This document shows, in pieces, positions 34,019 through 42,901 of a stretch of 64,000 bases of DNA; the stretch's first letter is position 1; each line of letters starts with the position of its first letter. The DNA comes from Pseudobdellovibrionaceae bacterium (GTDB taxonomy: Bacteria; Bdellovibrionota; Bdellovibrionia; Bdellovibrionales; Bdellovibrionaceae). The notes beneath the pieces were generated by a model. That model was not told the origin of the DNA, made no database searches, and worked only from the letters and a program-made list of their open reading frames with translations. The DNA lies in the NCBI GenBank assembly GCA_021731025.1, contig JAKFYD010000056.1:1-64000 (forward strand), read 5' to 3'. Position numbers and translations under genes: made by a program.

Positions 34019-34852
34019 ATGGGAATGAGAATTACAACAAATATGGCAGCCATCAGTGCGCAAAAAAATATGGTGGGCAGCCAACGCGAAATACAAAAGT
34101 CGATGACACAATTGGCTTCAGGATCTCGCATCACCAAGTCAGCAGATGATGCTGCTGGATTAGCTATCAGTGAAAACTTGAAATCACAAACACGCAGTTT
34201 ACTGCAAGCCGGAAGAAATGCGAATGATGGCATTTCGTTGATTCAAGTGGCTGAGGGTGGTCTTGGTGAAATATCTAATATCTTAACTCGATTGAGAGAG
34301 CTCGGTATTCAATCATCTTCTGACACTGTTGCAGATCGTGAGCGAGTCTTGATCAATCGTGAAACTCAACAACTGACTGCAGAGGTCGAGCGTATTGCGA
34401 AGACCACAAAATTTGGAACTCAACATCTGCTCGATGGAACGGGTGCGACTTACGACTTCCAAGTGGGTATTTATAACAACTCCAACGAAGATCGAATTTC
34501 TTTCGATGCCAGCGAAGCGAATGCAACGGCGAGCTCATTGGGTGTCGACGGCTTTGATTTCTCAAGCAAAGAAGGGGCTCAAGATGCACTTTCGGTTTTA
34601 GATGATGCACAAACTAAAGTGAGCGGCTTCCGTGCGAACTTAGGAGCTTTGCAAAATCGTATGCAGTCAACTGTGGAAAACACATCGACTCAGTACGAGA
34701 ACTTAACGGCAGCTAATTCACGAATTCGTGACACTGACGTTGCATCGGCATCTTCAGAGATGACAAGAAACAATGTCTTGCTTCAAGCAAGCACTGCAAC
34801 TTTGGCGCAAGCGAATCAATTGCCAGGTTTAGCCTTGAAATTGATTGGTTAA
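34019..34852 (+). CDS. fliC: Flagellin 3
   Basis: 277 residues, D0/D1 core: MGMRITTNMAAISAQKNMVG, ASGSRITKSADDAAGLAISE, VAEGGLGEISNILTRLREL and the C-terminal LLQASTATLAQANQLPGLAL then KLIG. Canonical flagellin core with a short middle. Start is fixed by AGGAGGGG before ATG 34019. Followed by a hairpin. Confidence 0.96.
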   Translation: MGMRITTNMAAISAQKNMVGSQREIQKSMTQLASGSRITKSADDAAGLAISENLKSQTRSLLQAGRNANDGISLIQVAEGGLGEISNILTRLRELGIQSSSDTVADRERVLINRETQQLTAEVERIAKTTKFGTQHLLDGTGATYDFQVGIYNNSNEDRISFDASEANATASSLGVDGFDFSSKEGAQDALSVLDDAQTKVSGFRANLGALQNRMQSTVENTSTQYENLTAANSRIRDTDVASASSEMTRNNVLLQASTATLAQANQLPGLALKLIG

Positions 34853-34945
34853 TTAATTTATCCAAGTATGTAAATTGATTTTAGTTTAGTATTGTTGAAA
34901 AGATTGAAGGGGAGTGCACCTCCGGTTCCCCTGATACCAACCTAT

Positions 34946-34969
34946 CCAGAGAATGGAAACATTCTCTGG
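34946..34969 (+). terminator. Hairpin after flagellin 3
   Basis: CCAGAGAAT, six bases, ATTCTCTGG: perfect 9-bp stem, flanked by outward ATACC/GGTAT. Located 94 bases past the stop, with no strong T tract. Confidence 0.6.
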
Positions 34970-35135
34970 GGTATTTCGGAGGCAGACCTTGTAAGTGGTG
35001 AGCGATTAAGGGTTGGTTCAGTGTGAGTGGTTTTCGAAGTGCGAGTTTGAAAGTTGGATGTAAGTTGCAAGACCTAAGGCCAGATTCGCGCGAAGTGTTT
35101 ATGTTTTGGGCAAGTTCGACCGACGGGTAACTGTT

Positions 35136-35510
35136 ATGAATATCAAAAGTCTTGTTGGAAACATTCCTACGATTCCGGTTCGGCCAGTAGATAAACTGGA
35201 TCGCGCTATTAAATCCGACAGCACTCAAGATCGCGATGCCAACGGACAGCAAATGTTCGATGACCAAAAGAAGCACCGCGAACCCATGGGTGAAGAGCAA
35301 ATCGAAAAATGTCTCGAGCACCTACGAAATCTTCCTGCCGTTAAAGAAAACAATTGGATCATCGAGTTAGCCGAAGTCGAAGGACGACGTTTCGTTTTGG
35401 TTATGGACTCAAGCGGCCAATTGATTCGTAAATTTCCTGAAGCAGATCTTTGGACTTTGCCGACGGACCTGGATGATCCTCGCGGGCAATTGTTGAAGAA
35501 GACGGCTTAG
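35136..35510 (+). CDS. flaG: FlaG-like protein
   Basis: 124 residues. C-terminal half ECLEHLRNLPAVKENNWIIE-like region (actual KCLEHLRNLPAVKENNWIIE), then EGRRFVLVMDSSGQLIRKFP is the FlaG pattern (helix, two strands, R-x-x-P). FlaG tunes filament length or FliD function in other bacteria. N-terminal 45 residues are polar and disordered-looking. Start ATG 35136 preferred to an upstream GTG. Sits between flagellin 3 and a small lipoprotein. Confidence 0.7.
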   Translation: MNIKSLVGNIPTIPVRPVDKLDRAIKSDSTQDRDANGQQMFDDQKKHREPMGEEQIEKCLEHLRNLPAVKENNWIIELAEVEGRRFVLVMDSSGQLIRKFPEADLWTLPTDLDDPRGQLLKKTA

Positions 35511-35512
35511 AA

Positions 35513-35941
35513 GTGTTTTCTGTTAAGCAATCAATAAAAACTATATTCTATTTTTATTTAGTTCTCTTCTTGTGTTCTTGCGTTTCTCTACAGCCGAAAA
35601 AAGTTGAGGATCGGTGCGGGATTTTGTCTCTTGATGCTACTAATTGGATCAGGCCGCTTCAAAAATTGTGGGTGGGTGAATTCAAAGGCAAGGGAGATGC
35701 AACGATTAATGGTCGCGATCAAAGAACTTTATATGAACACGGCAACACAGCAGTCCAAGTTCATAAAGATGAAATTTCAAACAATATCCTTATGACTGTT
35801 GATGATACACAGAAAAAAAATTTAATTACGACTATTCTGTTCGTCACACCTGGCGCTTCAGTGGATTTGGTGATAGCGAACTTGAATTTACGAATTGTTT
35901 GCAATAAGGATGATGAACTTTTTCCAATACGAATTCGTTAA
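35513..35941 (+). CDS. Putative small lipoprotein
   Basis: 142 residues, GTG start two bases after flaG. MFSVKQSIKTIFYFYLVLFL then CSC, a lipobox with Cys about 23. The rest is strand-rich (QKLWVGEFKGKGDATINGRD). Function unknown; AT-rich composition compared with flaG hints at later arrival. Confidence 0.55.
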   Translation: MFSVKQSIKTIFYFYLVLFLCSCVSLQPKKVEDRCGILSLDATNWIRPLQKLWVGEFKGKGDATINGRDQRTLYEHGNTAVQVHKDEISNNILMTVDDTQKKNLITTILFVTPGASVDLVIANLNLRIVCNKDDELFPIRIR

Positions 35942-36230
35942 TTTATGAACCCTGAACAATAATTATTTGATGAAGCAAATCCATTATCATTTGGAGCTAA
36001 GCAACAAATGATAATCTGTGAAATTATTATTGACGTGATTTTCTGCTTCTTATTTTGAGCTTGGTTGAGTGAATTTCATTAAATATTTTAAAAACATGAA
36101 TTTGTTTATGATCAATGAATGTTGGCCTATTATTTAAATTTAAAAATGCTTTGAGAGTGGCCTCTGGATTGCTCTACATTTACCTCTGAAAAACCTATGA
36201 TATAAGTTTTTTCACTAGGGAGGTGAAGTG
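35942..36230 (+). other. AT-rich spacer before the HNH gene
   Basis: 289 bases with no gene seen on either strand. It holds an AT-rich run (TATTTAAATTTAAAAA near 36133) and a GGGAGGTGAAG ribosome site at the end. No clear promoter. Confidence 0.4.
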
Positions 36231-37055
36231 ATGAATCTGCATGAAGAAACAGTTTTCTTTGTTAAAGAAGAAAGCCGGTTTACAAGTCTTGTGATAAATA
36301 ACTTACAAAAGAACTTTGATACAGGTCTATACCTTGAAATGGGTTACGCTAATCTCTATCAGTACTGCATCAAAGCTCTTGGCTATTCAGAGCACTGTGC
36401 TTACCGAAGACTTGCTGTTGTGGAAATGGCTAAGGAACTTCCAGAAATCAAAGAAAAGCTTGATCGCGGGAGCTTAAATTTAACCACCCTGTCTATGGCG
36501 CATAGCTTAATCTCCAGCGCAACTCCTGAAAAAAAGAAAGAAGTTCTAAAAGAAATGGAGAATTGCTCTAAACGAGAGGTTAAAGAGATTTTAGCCACAC
36601 ATTTCCCAAGTAAAATTAAACCTAAAGAATCCCTTAGATTTACTTCAGGTAAAGAAGCCTCACTTCACGTGAATCTTTCAAAAGATACATTAAAAAAACT
36701 AGATCAAATTAAAAGCCTAAGAGCTCATAAAAACCCTAGTATGAATTACTCAGAGCTTATCGAAGATATGTGTGAGTATGTTTTAAAAAAGCTTCAGCCA
36801 AAGATTAATGCTAAACCCATTAAAGAACCTAAAAACCCAAGATATATCTCAGTTCAGCTTAAGCAAAGAATCTTTAAGCGGGATAATCATCAGTGCACTT
36901 ACATAAGCCAGCAATCAAAGCACCGATGCGAATCGAAGCATTTACTCCAAATTGATCACAAAGTTCCAATTTCAAAAGGAGGGAGAACTATAGAAGAAAA
37001 CTTAAGACTTCTCTGTCAACAACATCACAGGTATGTGGATCAGTATATTTCCTAG
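36231..37055 (+). CDS. HNH endonuclease with DUF222-like N-terminal region
   Basis: 274 residues. N-terminal helices (YCIKALGYSEHCAYRRLAVV) match the DUF222-type region seen before HNH domains. The C-terminal HNH nuclease is FKRDNHQCTYISQQSKHRCE then QIDHKVPISKGGRTIEENLR and LLCQQHHR, with the expected Cys, DH and final His. The gene is more AT-rich than flaG or fliD. The start is ATG 36231 with GGGAGG upstream. Likely a mobile or domesticated nuclease; similar scraps occur at 28510 and 32498. Confidence 0.85.
   Translation: MNLHEETVFFVKEESRFTSLVINNLQKNFDTGLYLEMGYANLYQYCIKALGYSEHCAYRRLAVVEMAKELPEIKEKLDRGSLNLTTLSMAHSLISSATPEKKKEVLKEMENCSKREVKEILATHFPSKIKPKESLRFTSGKEASLHVNLSKDTLKKLDQIKSLRAHKNPSMNYSELIEDMCEYVLKKLQPKINAKPIKEPKNPRYISVQLKQRIFKRDNHQCTYISQQSKHRCESKHLLQIDHKVPISKGGRTIEENLRLLCQQHHRYVDQYIS
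36507..36522 (+). repeat. HNH copy of the 17-base repeat core
   Basis: TTAATCTCCAGCGCAA within the HNH frame (SLISSAT), one base different from the core shared by 28511-28526 and 32499-32514. Confidence 0.45.
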
Positions 37056-37066
37056 ACCGTAAAAAA

Positions 37067-37096
37067 CCTGGCGAGATCAGCTCCCGCCGGATTTTT
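37067..37096 (+). terminator. Terminator after the HNH gene
   Basis: CC-t-GGCG, loop, CGCC-GG with TTTTTG after it; one-base bulge in the stem. Confidence 0.55.
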
Positions 37097-37108
37097 GTCG
37101 ACTCAGAA

Positions 37109-37684
37109 TTACTGGCAAGACTGAAAAAACCAGTTGCCGATTTCAAATTCGAAGCCAGGAACAACACGACCTTGACATTGCCCTGTCGAAGGAGAAATGA
37201 ATCCATCGCAGTGACCTTGGTTGAAGCCAAATCCAGCGACCTTTAATCCTCGGCCTTGGCGTTGGAATCTTAAGGTGGGGCGGCTGCCTAATCCGCTTCC
37301 TGCGTCGACGCTGGCAATTTGATCTTTGCTAAAAACACCCAATATAAAGGGATAGCCTGGTAAATTTCCAGGGTCATGTTGGCTTCCTCTTAAGATGCGG
37401 TTCTGACCGCGAATAATAATTTCGCGAGGAGGATCGCAATGAATTCGTCCTCCTTGTTGCGTGCAGTTTTGGCGCACGTGACTTTGATCGTAAATTCCCT
37501 TTTGGTAAAGGAATTGAACGATGCCGGGATGACGAATAACCAGTTGAAGGTTTTTTCGCTCGTTGAGATCGACATCAACGACGGCGGCGCCACCATCACA
37601 GACAAGGGCTGTTTGATAGTTTTGCGCCCAGGCTGCAAATTGGAAAAGGCTGACCAGGGTAAGAGCTAAGATTTTTGATTTCAT
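37109..37684 (-). CDS. Secreted protein, unknown
   Basis: 191 residues. Signal peptide MKSKILALTLVSLFQFAAWA then QNYQTALVCDGG. Mature part is strand-rich with paired Cys (RQNCTQQGGRIHCDPP and GHCDGFISPSTGQCQG). AAGGAGG before the ATG. No domain recognised. Confidence 0.6.
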   Translation of the reverse strand: MKSKILALTLVSLFQFAAWAQNYQTALVCDGGAAVVDVDLNERKNLQLVIRHPGIVQFLYQKGIYDQSHVRQNCTQQGGRIHCDPPREIIIRGQNRILRGSQHDPGNLPGYPFILGVFSKDQIASVDAGSGLGSRPTLRFQRQGRGLKVAGFGFNQGHCDGFISPSTGQCQGRVVPGFEFEIGNWFFQSCQ

Positions 37685-37804
37685 AAAGACCTCCTTAAAG
37701 TTTAATTCTCTTTCGACTTCGGTCGAGTGATCCCTGTATAAACTCGCGGAAAATCTATTGCTGTTGTTGAAGGATCAGCCATTGTGTTAAAATCGTCATA
37801 TCTT

Positions 37805-38695
37805 ATGAGCACAAAACAAAGAGGTTTTGAGAAGCCTCCCTTGGGAACGCTTTTGAAACAAATACTCGATTTCGAGTCGCCGATGGCTTTGGCTTACGAG
37901 CGGGGGATTGGTTTTGAAAAAGATTTTCACGATCATGAAAGTCACATGTTGGTTTGTCCAAGGGGACCCTGTCGTATGACGGTTCAAGATCTTCGCGATA
38001 AAAAAATCTACAAAATTGATAACACAAAAATACTTTGGGTTCCCAAGGGAGTCGAGCATAACGACCAGGCTCGAAGTTCAATTTACGACACCTTAGCTTT
38101 GTTCCCGAATGATGAGTACTTCAACAGCCTCATTAAAGACAATGGCTTAGTTTCGACCGATAGAAAATCTCTTGAAACCGAACTTGTTCTTTTTAAAAAA
38201 TCGTCTTGGTTGGACGAAGTTCTGAATCGCTACTTTTACGAAAGAGTTCTCAATCGACATTCTCCTCCCGGCTGCACCTTCTTTCTAGAAAAACAAATTC
38301 TGAATGAATTTGTGCACATTGTATTTGGAGAAAAGAAAAAAAGTCGTAAGAAAGAAACCAGCTCTGAAAATTTCGAAGAAGAACTTGGTCACATTGCACT
38401 TCGTTTTATTGAAAGCAATCTATTTGAAGACATCGATTTAGAAATGATTGCCCGAACGGGAAAGATGAGCAAATCCACATTGCTTCGGCTTTTTAAAAGT
38501 CAGCTAAAGACAACGCCCTATGAATACATCAAAAAACGTCGCCTTGACGAGGCCTTAAATCTTCTGAAAAGCAAAGACTACACCATCGGAGATGTTGCCA
38601 TGCTTGTTGGTTACAGCAATTTCAGCGCTTTTAGTAAAGCGTTTCGCCAACGTTTTGGAAAAACCCCGACAGAATTTATGAGTTCTAACAATTAA
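37805..38695 (+). CDS. AraC-family transcriptional regulator
   Basis: 296 residues. N-terminal cupin-like sensor (HDHESHMLVCPRGPCRMTVQ, about 38-57; WVPKGVEHNDQARS). C-terminal double helix-turn-helix: LEMIARTGKMSKSTLLRLFK and YTIGDVAMLVGYSNFSAFSK then AFRQRFGKTPTEF. The AraC domain is complete. It lies between the HNH gene and fliD; a role in flagellar control is possible but not shown. Confidence 0.9.
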   Translation: MSTKQRGFEKPPLGTLLKQILDFESPMALAYERGIGFEKDFHDHESHMLVCPRGPCRMTVQDLRDKKIYKIDNTKILWVPKGVEHNDQARSSIYDTLALFPNDEYFNSLIKDNGLVSTDRKSLETELVLFKKSSWLDEVLNRYFYERVLNRHSPPGCTFFLEKQILNEFVHIVFGEKKKSRKKETSSENFEEELGHIALRFIESNLFEDIDLEMIARTGKMSKSTLLRLFKSQLKTTPYEYIKKRRLDEALNLLKSKDYTIGDVAMLVGYSNFSAFSKAFRQRFGKTPTEFMSSNN

Positions 38696-38881
38696 TTTTA
38701 TCGTTTAAGTCTCACTATTTATTCTTTTCCTAGACCTGTCAAAAAATCCCCTCGTCGAACATCTTAAAACAGTCAATTCAAGACCATCCAGATTTTGCCT
38801 TTGTCAACTCATTGACTCACGGTCGGCCGTGAAATTTGAGAAAATAAATAAGTAAACGCTAATTTTTCAGGAGAGAGAACT

Positions 38882-40267
38882 TTGACTGGAGTGAGAATCA
38901 CAGGGATGGCTTCGGGCTTACCGCCTAACATCGTCGACCAATTGGTCGAAGCCGAGCGCATTCCTTTGAAACAACTCGAAGGCAAAAAAGTCAAACAAGA
39001 AGATGTTTTAAAACTGATTACCGATCTCGACGGAAAAGTTTCCGAGATTACAAAATCACTTGGAGAATTGCTCAGCACACGAGGCTTCACCGACACCAAA
39101 TTGATCAGCGGTGATCCCAATGTTGTTGAAGGAAGTGTTGATCCCAATGCTTCAGTCACAGGTGATTACAGCATCGAAGTTTTACAACTGGCTCAAAAAG
39201 CGGGAGCGATCTCTAACGGTTTCCCTGATAAAAATGAAACTCAAATGGGCGTGGGCTATATTAAATTCGACACTGCTGATGGGGCGAAAGAAGTTTACAT
39301 CAACGGAGAAAGTTCTACTCTTGAGGGAGTCGCCGCACAAATCAATAAAGCCAATGTCGGAGTTCGTGCTAGTGTTATTGAAGATCGCAAAGATAAAGGA
39401 TCGCCTTACCGACTTTTAGTGACAGGTTTGAACACCGGAGACGAAAAGCAAATTTCATTTCCCCACATTTATCTTTTGGACGGAGATCAAGATATGTATT
39501 TTGATCAATCTCGTCCCTCGCAAAATGCAAAAGTTAAATTGGATGGCTTCGAAGTCGAAGTGCCAGAAAATCAAGTCAATGACTTGATTCCGGGGGTGAG
39601 CCTTAATTTGAAAGCGGCAGCACCTGGTCGGGAAATTCGCATTAACGTTAAGGAAAATCTCGAAGCCATTGGTGGCAAGATTAAAACTTTCGTTGACGCA
39701 TACAATGGAGCTTTGGGTTTTATCCAGGGCCAAAGCAAATTGCAAAAAGGTCAGAATGGGAAAGAATCTTTGGGGCCCTTAGGGGGAGATTCTTTAATGC
39801 GAAATGTGGAAAGCGCATTAAGGCGGGTCATCATTAATCCGCAAATGGGAGTGCAGAGTCCGATTACTCGAGTCAATGACTTGGGAATTGAATTTAATCG
39901 AAATGGAACCTTGAATTTCAGTCAGGAAAAATTCAATAAAGTTCTTAATTCTAACCCTGTGGGCGTTGCTAACTTTTTTCGTGGCGATGGTTTTCAAACA
40001 GGATTTATCACGACCCTGAAAAGAGAAATTTCGAATTTGCAAAACGCTCAATTTGGTCCTTTAGCCAATCGAAAAAAAGGGATTCAAAGCCGAATTGATC
40101 GGGTGAACGATCAAATTGAAAGAAAAGAAAAGCAGATTGAAAAGAAACAAGAATTCTTAACAAAAAAGTTTGCAGATTTAGAAAGTAAAATGTCGAGACT
40201 TCAAGGGCAAGGGGCCGCAGTGGCTGGGCTTGGAGCTCTTAATTCAGGTGGAAAAAATGGGGGATAA
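38882..40267 (+). CDS. fliD: Flagellar hook-associated protein 2 (filament cap)
   Basis: 461 residues with a TTG start preceded by AGGAGAG. N-terminal FliD domain (ITGMASGLPPNIVDQLVEAE, PLKQLEGKKVKQEDVLKLIT) and C-terminal FliD domain (EAIGGKIKTFVDAYNGALGF, RGDGFQTGFITTLKREISNL). C-terminal coiled coil about 390-445 ends in a Gly-rich tail. Caps the growing filament. It lies eight bases before fliS, so the two are cotranscribed. Confidence 0.93.
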   Translation: MTGVRITGMASGLPPNIVDQLVEAERIPLKQLEGKKVKQEDVLKLITDLDGKVSEITKSLGELLSTRGFTDTKLISGDPNVVEGSVDPNASVTGDYSIEVLQLAQKAGAISNGFPDKNETQMGVGYIKFDTADGAKEVYINGESSTLEGVAAQINKANVGVRASVIEDRKDKGSPYRLLVTGLNTGDEKQISFPHIYLLDGDQDMYFDQSRPSQNAKVKLDGFEVEVPENQVNDLIPGVSLNLKAAAPGREIRINVKENLEAIGGKIKTFVDAYNGALGFIQGQSKLQKGQNGKESLGPLGGDSLMRNVESALRRVIINPQMGVQSPITRVNDLGIEFNRNGTLNFSQEKFNKVLNSNPVGVANFFRGDGFQTGFITTLKREISNLQNAQFGPLANRKKGIQSRIDRVNDQIERKEKQIEKKQEFLTKKFADLESKMSRLQGQGAAVAGLGALNSGGKNGG

Positions 40268-40274
40268 GTAGTCC

Positions 40275-40670
40275 ATGAAAAACGCGTATCAGAAGTACAA
40301 AACGACGTCCGTGCAGACGGCAAGCCGGGAAAAAATACTGCTTATGCTTTATGAAGGAGCGATTCGATTCACAAAGACGGCGATTCAAGCTTGTGAAGAG
40401 AAGAGGATCGCAGATCGCGGTTACAACATTGGTCGAGCTTACGACATTGTTTTAGAGCTGAACAACACTCTCGATCACAAAGTGGGTGGCGAAATTTCTA
40501 AGAATCTGGAGCGACTTTATATTTTTATGATGGATCAGTACACGAAAGCGAATATCAGCGGGGATCCTGCGTCCTTAAAAGCAGCGCTGAAAGTGCTGGA
40601 GACTTTGTACGACGGCTGGGTCCAAGCTATTGAAAAGTTAAAAAAAGAATCTGACTCGAATGTAAAATAA
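40275..40670 (+). CDS. fliS: Flagellin export chaperone FliS
   Basis: 131 residues. MKNAYQKYKTTSVQTASREK is the typical N-terminus (AYxxxxVxTAS), followed by ILLMLYEGAIRFTKTAIQAC and an all-helical body ending ALKVLETLYDGWVQAIEKLK. Binds the flagellin C-terminus before export. Standard length. Confidence 0.93.
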   Translation: MKNAYQKYKTTSVQTASREKILLMLYEGAIRFTKTAIQACEEKRIADRGYNIGRAYDIVLELNNTLDHKVGGEISKNLERLYIFMMDQYTKANISGDPASLKAALKVLETLYDGWVQAIEKLKKESDSNVK

Positions 40671-40682
40671 AAGGGGAACACT

Positions 40683-41111
40683 ATGACAAGAATACTGACT
40701 TTGTTGAATCAGAAGAACCACTATCTTGAAAAGTTTTATGCTCTGAATGAAAAAGAGCTCAGCAATTTCTTGGTTGGTAATTTTGATTCTATCGAAAGCT
40801 TTTACGAGACCAGGGAAAAAATTCTGGGAATAATCAAATACATCGACAACGAAATTGACAAAGTGCAAGTCGAAGAAGTGAATCTGAATTCACCGACATT
40901 GAACATGATGAAGCGGAAGATTTCTGAATCATTCAAAGTGAAGAATCTTTATGTCGAAAAAATTGTGCAACAAGATGTGGAAATCCTTTCTTGTATCGAA
41001 AGCGCCAAAAACTCGATCATTCGCGAGCTTCAGCAATTAAACCGGGGCAAAAAAGCGGTCGGTGGTTATAAAAGCAAAAATTATGCGCCTAACTTGGATG
41101 AAGAATTTTAA
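40683..41111 (+). CDS. FlgN/FliT-like helical protein
   Basis: 142 residues, predicted helical throughout (LLNQKNHYLEKFYALNEKEL, FDSIESFYETREKILGIIKY). The position after fliS and the coiled-coil pattern fit a flagellar export chaperone of the FliT/FlgN kind. Sequence identity is too low to be certain which. A GGGGAACACT ribosome site precedes the ATG. Confidence 0.55.
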   Translation: MTRILTLLNQKNHYLEKFYALNEKELSNFLVGNFDSIESFYETREKILGIIKYIDNEIDKVQVEEVNLNSPTLNMMKRKISESFKVKNLYVEKIVQQDVEILSCIESAKNSIIRELQQLNRGKKAVGGYKSKNYAPNLDEEF

Positions 41112-41255
41112 GTGTCAAAGCTCTGACGCGAAACCAGGGCGAAAAGTACAGCTCAAGAGTCAAAGTCTTGTCTGAATTTTCTTATAAACGATTTCTGATT
41201 GATCTCATCGCTGGCACTCTGGTTGCTTTTAGAAAAAGCATAAGGAGTTGCCCGG

Positions 41256-42299
41256 ATGCTCGACCTCTCTCACAATCACTTAAGTCACGTCTCTAAAATT
41301 AAAGACCAAAGGTCTGTTAAAAGTCCAGACCCTAGGTCCATCGCTACGACGAAAACGCAGGTCAAAAAGGCTGTCGTCGGTGTTGATGAAAAAATTATGA
41401 CCCTGATGATGAACGCCAATGTGCTGGTGAAGCACGGTGAACATCATCTCGCATTAAATCTTTTGCGACAGGCTTGTAATTTAAACTCTAAACATCCTGA
41501 AATTTTAAAAAGTTTGGGTCAAACTTTGGAAAATCTTTCGAAGTGGACAGAAGCGAAAATTGTTTATGTCGAGCTCTACAGACAGTTCAACAATTTTCTG
41601 TTCTCGTATAAAAAAGCCCATTGTCATTACATGCTGAATGAAGATGAAGCCGCTCTGAATACCTATTACGAGGCTCTTTCTCACCTTCAAGAGGAAGAAT
41701 CCAATCTCTTCGAGCTTTATAAAAACATGGGAAACATCTTTGTCAGACGTCGGGACTTTGAAGCTGCTGAAGAAGCCTATAATAAAGCTTACACCATCAA
41801 CCCGGACTCGGATGTTCTGCTGATTAACTTTGGAACTTTGGAAGTTCAACGCGAAGACTTTGATAAAGCGCTCTTTTGTTTCCGCAAAGCCATCGATGTG
41901 AACTCTAACAATGACAAAGCTTGGATTGGTTTAGCTTTAGTTCACAATCATTTTGGTGATCGAGAATTAGCTTGGGGAAATTTAATTAAAGCCTTGGATA
42001 TCGATACTTTTAATCGAACAGCGATTTTGTTGATGGGACATTGGGGTTTAAGTGAAGAAAAAATCAAGGTGGCCTTAGAATATCACCGAATATTTTTAAG
42101 CCGTCATGAATTCGATGAAGATGTCACACTTCATTTGGTTCACATTTACACTCAGCTGAATCAGTTGCATCACGCTGAAAGTGAAGCGCTGAAACTGTGC
42201 TTATGGTCACCTAAAAATGAGCATTTCCATCGTCTGTATCAACAGATCAAAGAAAAGATAAATGGAGTTTCAACTGAAAGTCTACAGGAGTCCGCATGA
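41256..42299 (+). CDS. TPR-repeat protein
   Basis: 347 residues. About five or six TPR units are visible, for example KHGEHHLALNLLRQACNLNS, LYKNMGNIFVRRRDFEAAEE, AYNKAYTINPDSDVLLINFG and FCFRKAIDVNSNNDKAWIGL. The first 50 residues are low-complexity and basic. It opens the four-base-overlapped chain with the Maf-N-like and glycosyltransferase genes and is probably a scaffold for that module. AAGGAG precedes the start. Confidence 0.85.
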   Translation: MLDLSHNHLSHVSKIKDQRSVKSPDPRSIATTKTQVKKAVVGVDEKIMTLMMNANVLVKHGEHHLALNLLRQACNLNSKHPEILKSLGQTLENLSKWTEAKIVYVELYRQFNNFLFSYKKAHCHYMLNEDEAALNTYYEALSHLQEEESNLFELYKNMGNIFVRRRDFEAAEEAYNKAYTINPDSDVLLINFGTLEVQREDFDKALFCFRKAIDVNSNNDKAWIGLALVHNHFGDRELAWGNLIKALDIDTFNRTAILLMGHWGLSEEKIKVALEYHRIFLSRHEFDEDVTLHLVHIYTQLNQLHHAESEALKLCLWSPKNEHFHRLYQQIKEKINGVSTESLQESA

Positions 42300-42901
42300 T
42301 CGAAACACAAGTCAGTAAAACAGGGGCCTTGATCGTCAAAGAAAAAGAAAGCGCCTTGTGCTCAACTTATGATCCTTTGCAGGAAGCTTCGGCTTGGGTG
42401 CAAAGAGTGATGCCAGCGAGAATGGAGCAAGTGCTGATTCTGGGTTTAGGTGCTGGTCACCATGTTGAAGAAATTTTAAAGCAAGCTCCAGAAACCCGTA
42501 TCAGTGTTCTTGATCATCGTCCTCAGCTGATCGAAATTTTTGAATCCCATCGGCCTTTGATTTCGGATCGAGTTCAATTTTTTTGCATCCATCAGGGGGA
42601 TGAGATGGATGACCGCATATTTAATTTTGTGGAAGACGTGCAGCCAACCATTTTGTGTTTTCGTCCTGCATGGAAAAATCACGAAAGCTTTTTTGCTGAT
42701 CTCTTTGCCTCTTTAACTTTTAGAAATTTACAAATGATCGAGCGCTCACTGAAGCGTGAAATTCAAAACAATGTTTTTGATATCTCAAGACTCTCGGCTG
42801 AAAAAAATCTGCTGCATTTAAAAAACTTGTACGAATCGCTGCAAGACTTTGACAACGAAGAAGCCCTAAAAATTTCAGTTTTACGGGAGTTGTGGATTTG
42901 A
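42296..42901 (+). CDS. Maf-N-like (flagellin-modification) protein
   Basis: 201 residues. VLILGLGAGHHVEEILKQAP (about 47) and RISVLDHRPQLIEIF make a Rossmann-like fold; LILGLGxGYH is the opening of the Maf/DUF115 N-terminal region used in flagellin glycosylation. The DUF115 catalytic half is absent, so only the N-terminal module remains. Coupled by overlaps to the TPR gene (four bases) and the following glycosyltransferase (four bases). Confidence 0.55.
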   Translation: MIETQVSKTGALIVKEKESALCSTYDPLQEASAWVQRVMPARMEQVLILGLGAGHHVEEILKQAPETRISVLDHRPQLIEIFESHRPLISDRVQFFCIHQGDEMDDRIFNFVEDVQPTILCFRPAWKNHESFFADLFASLTFRNLQMIERSLKREIQNNVFDISRLSAEKNLLHLKNLYESLQDFDNEEALKISVLRELWI

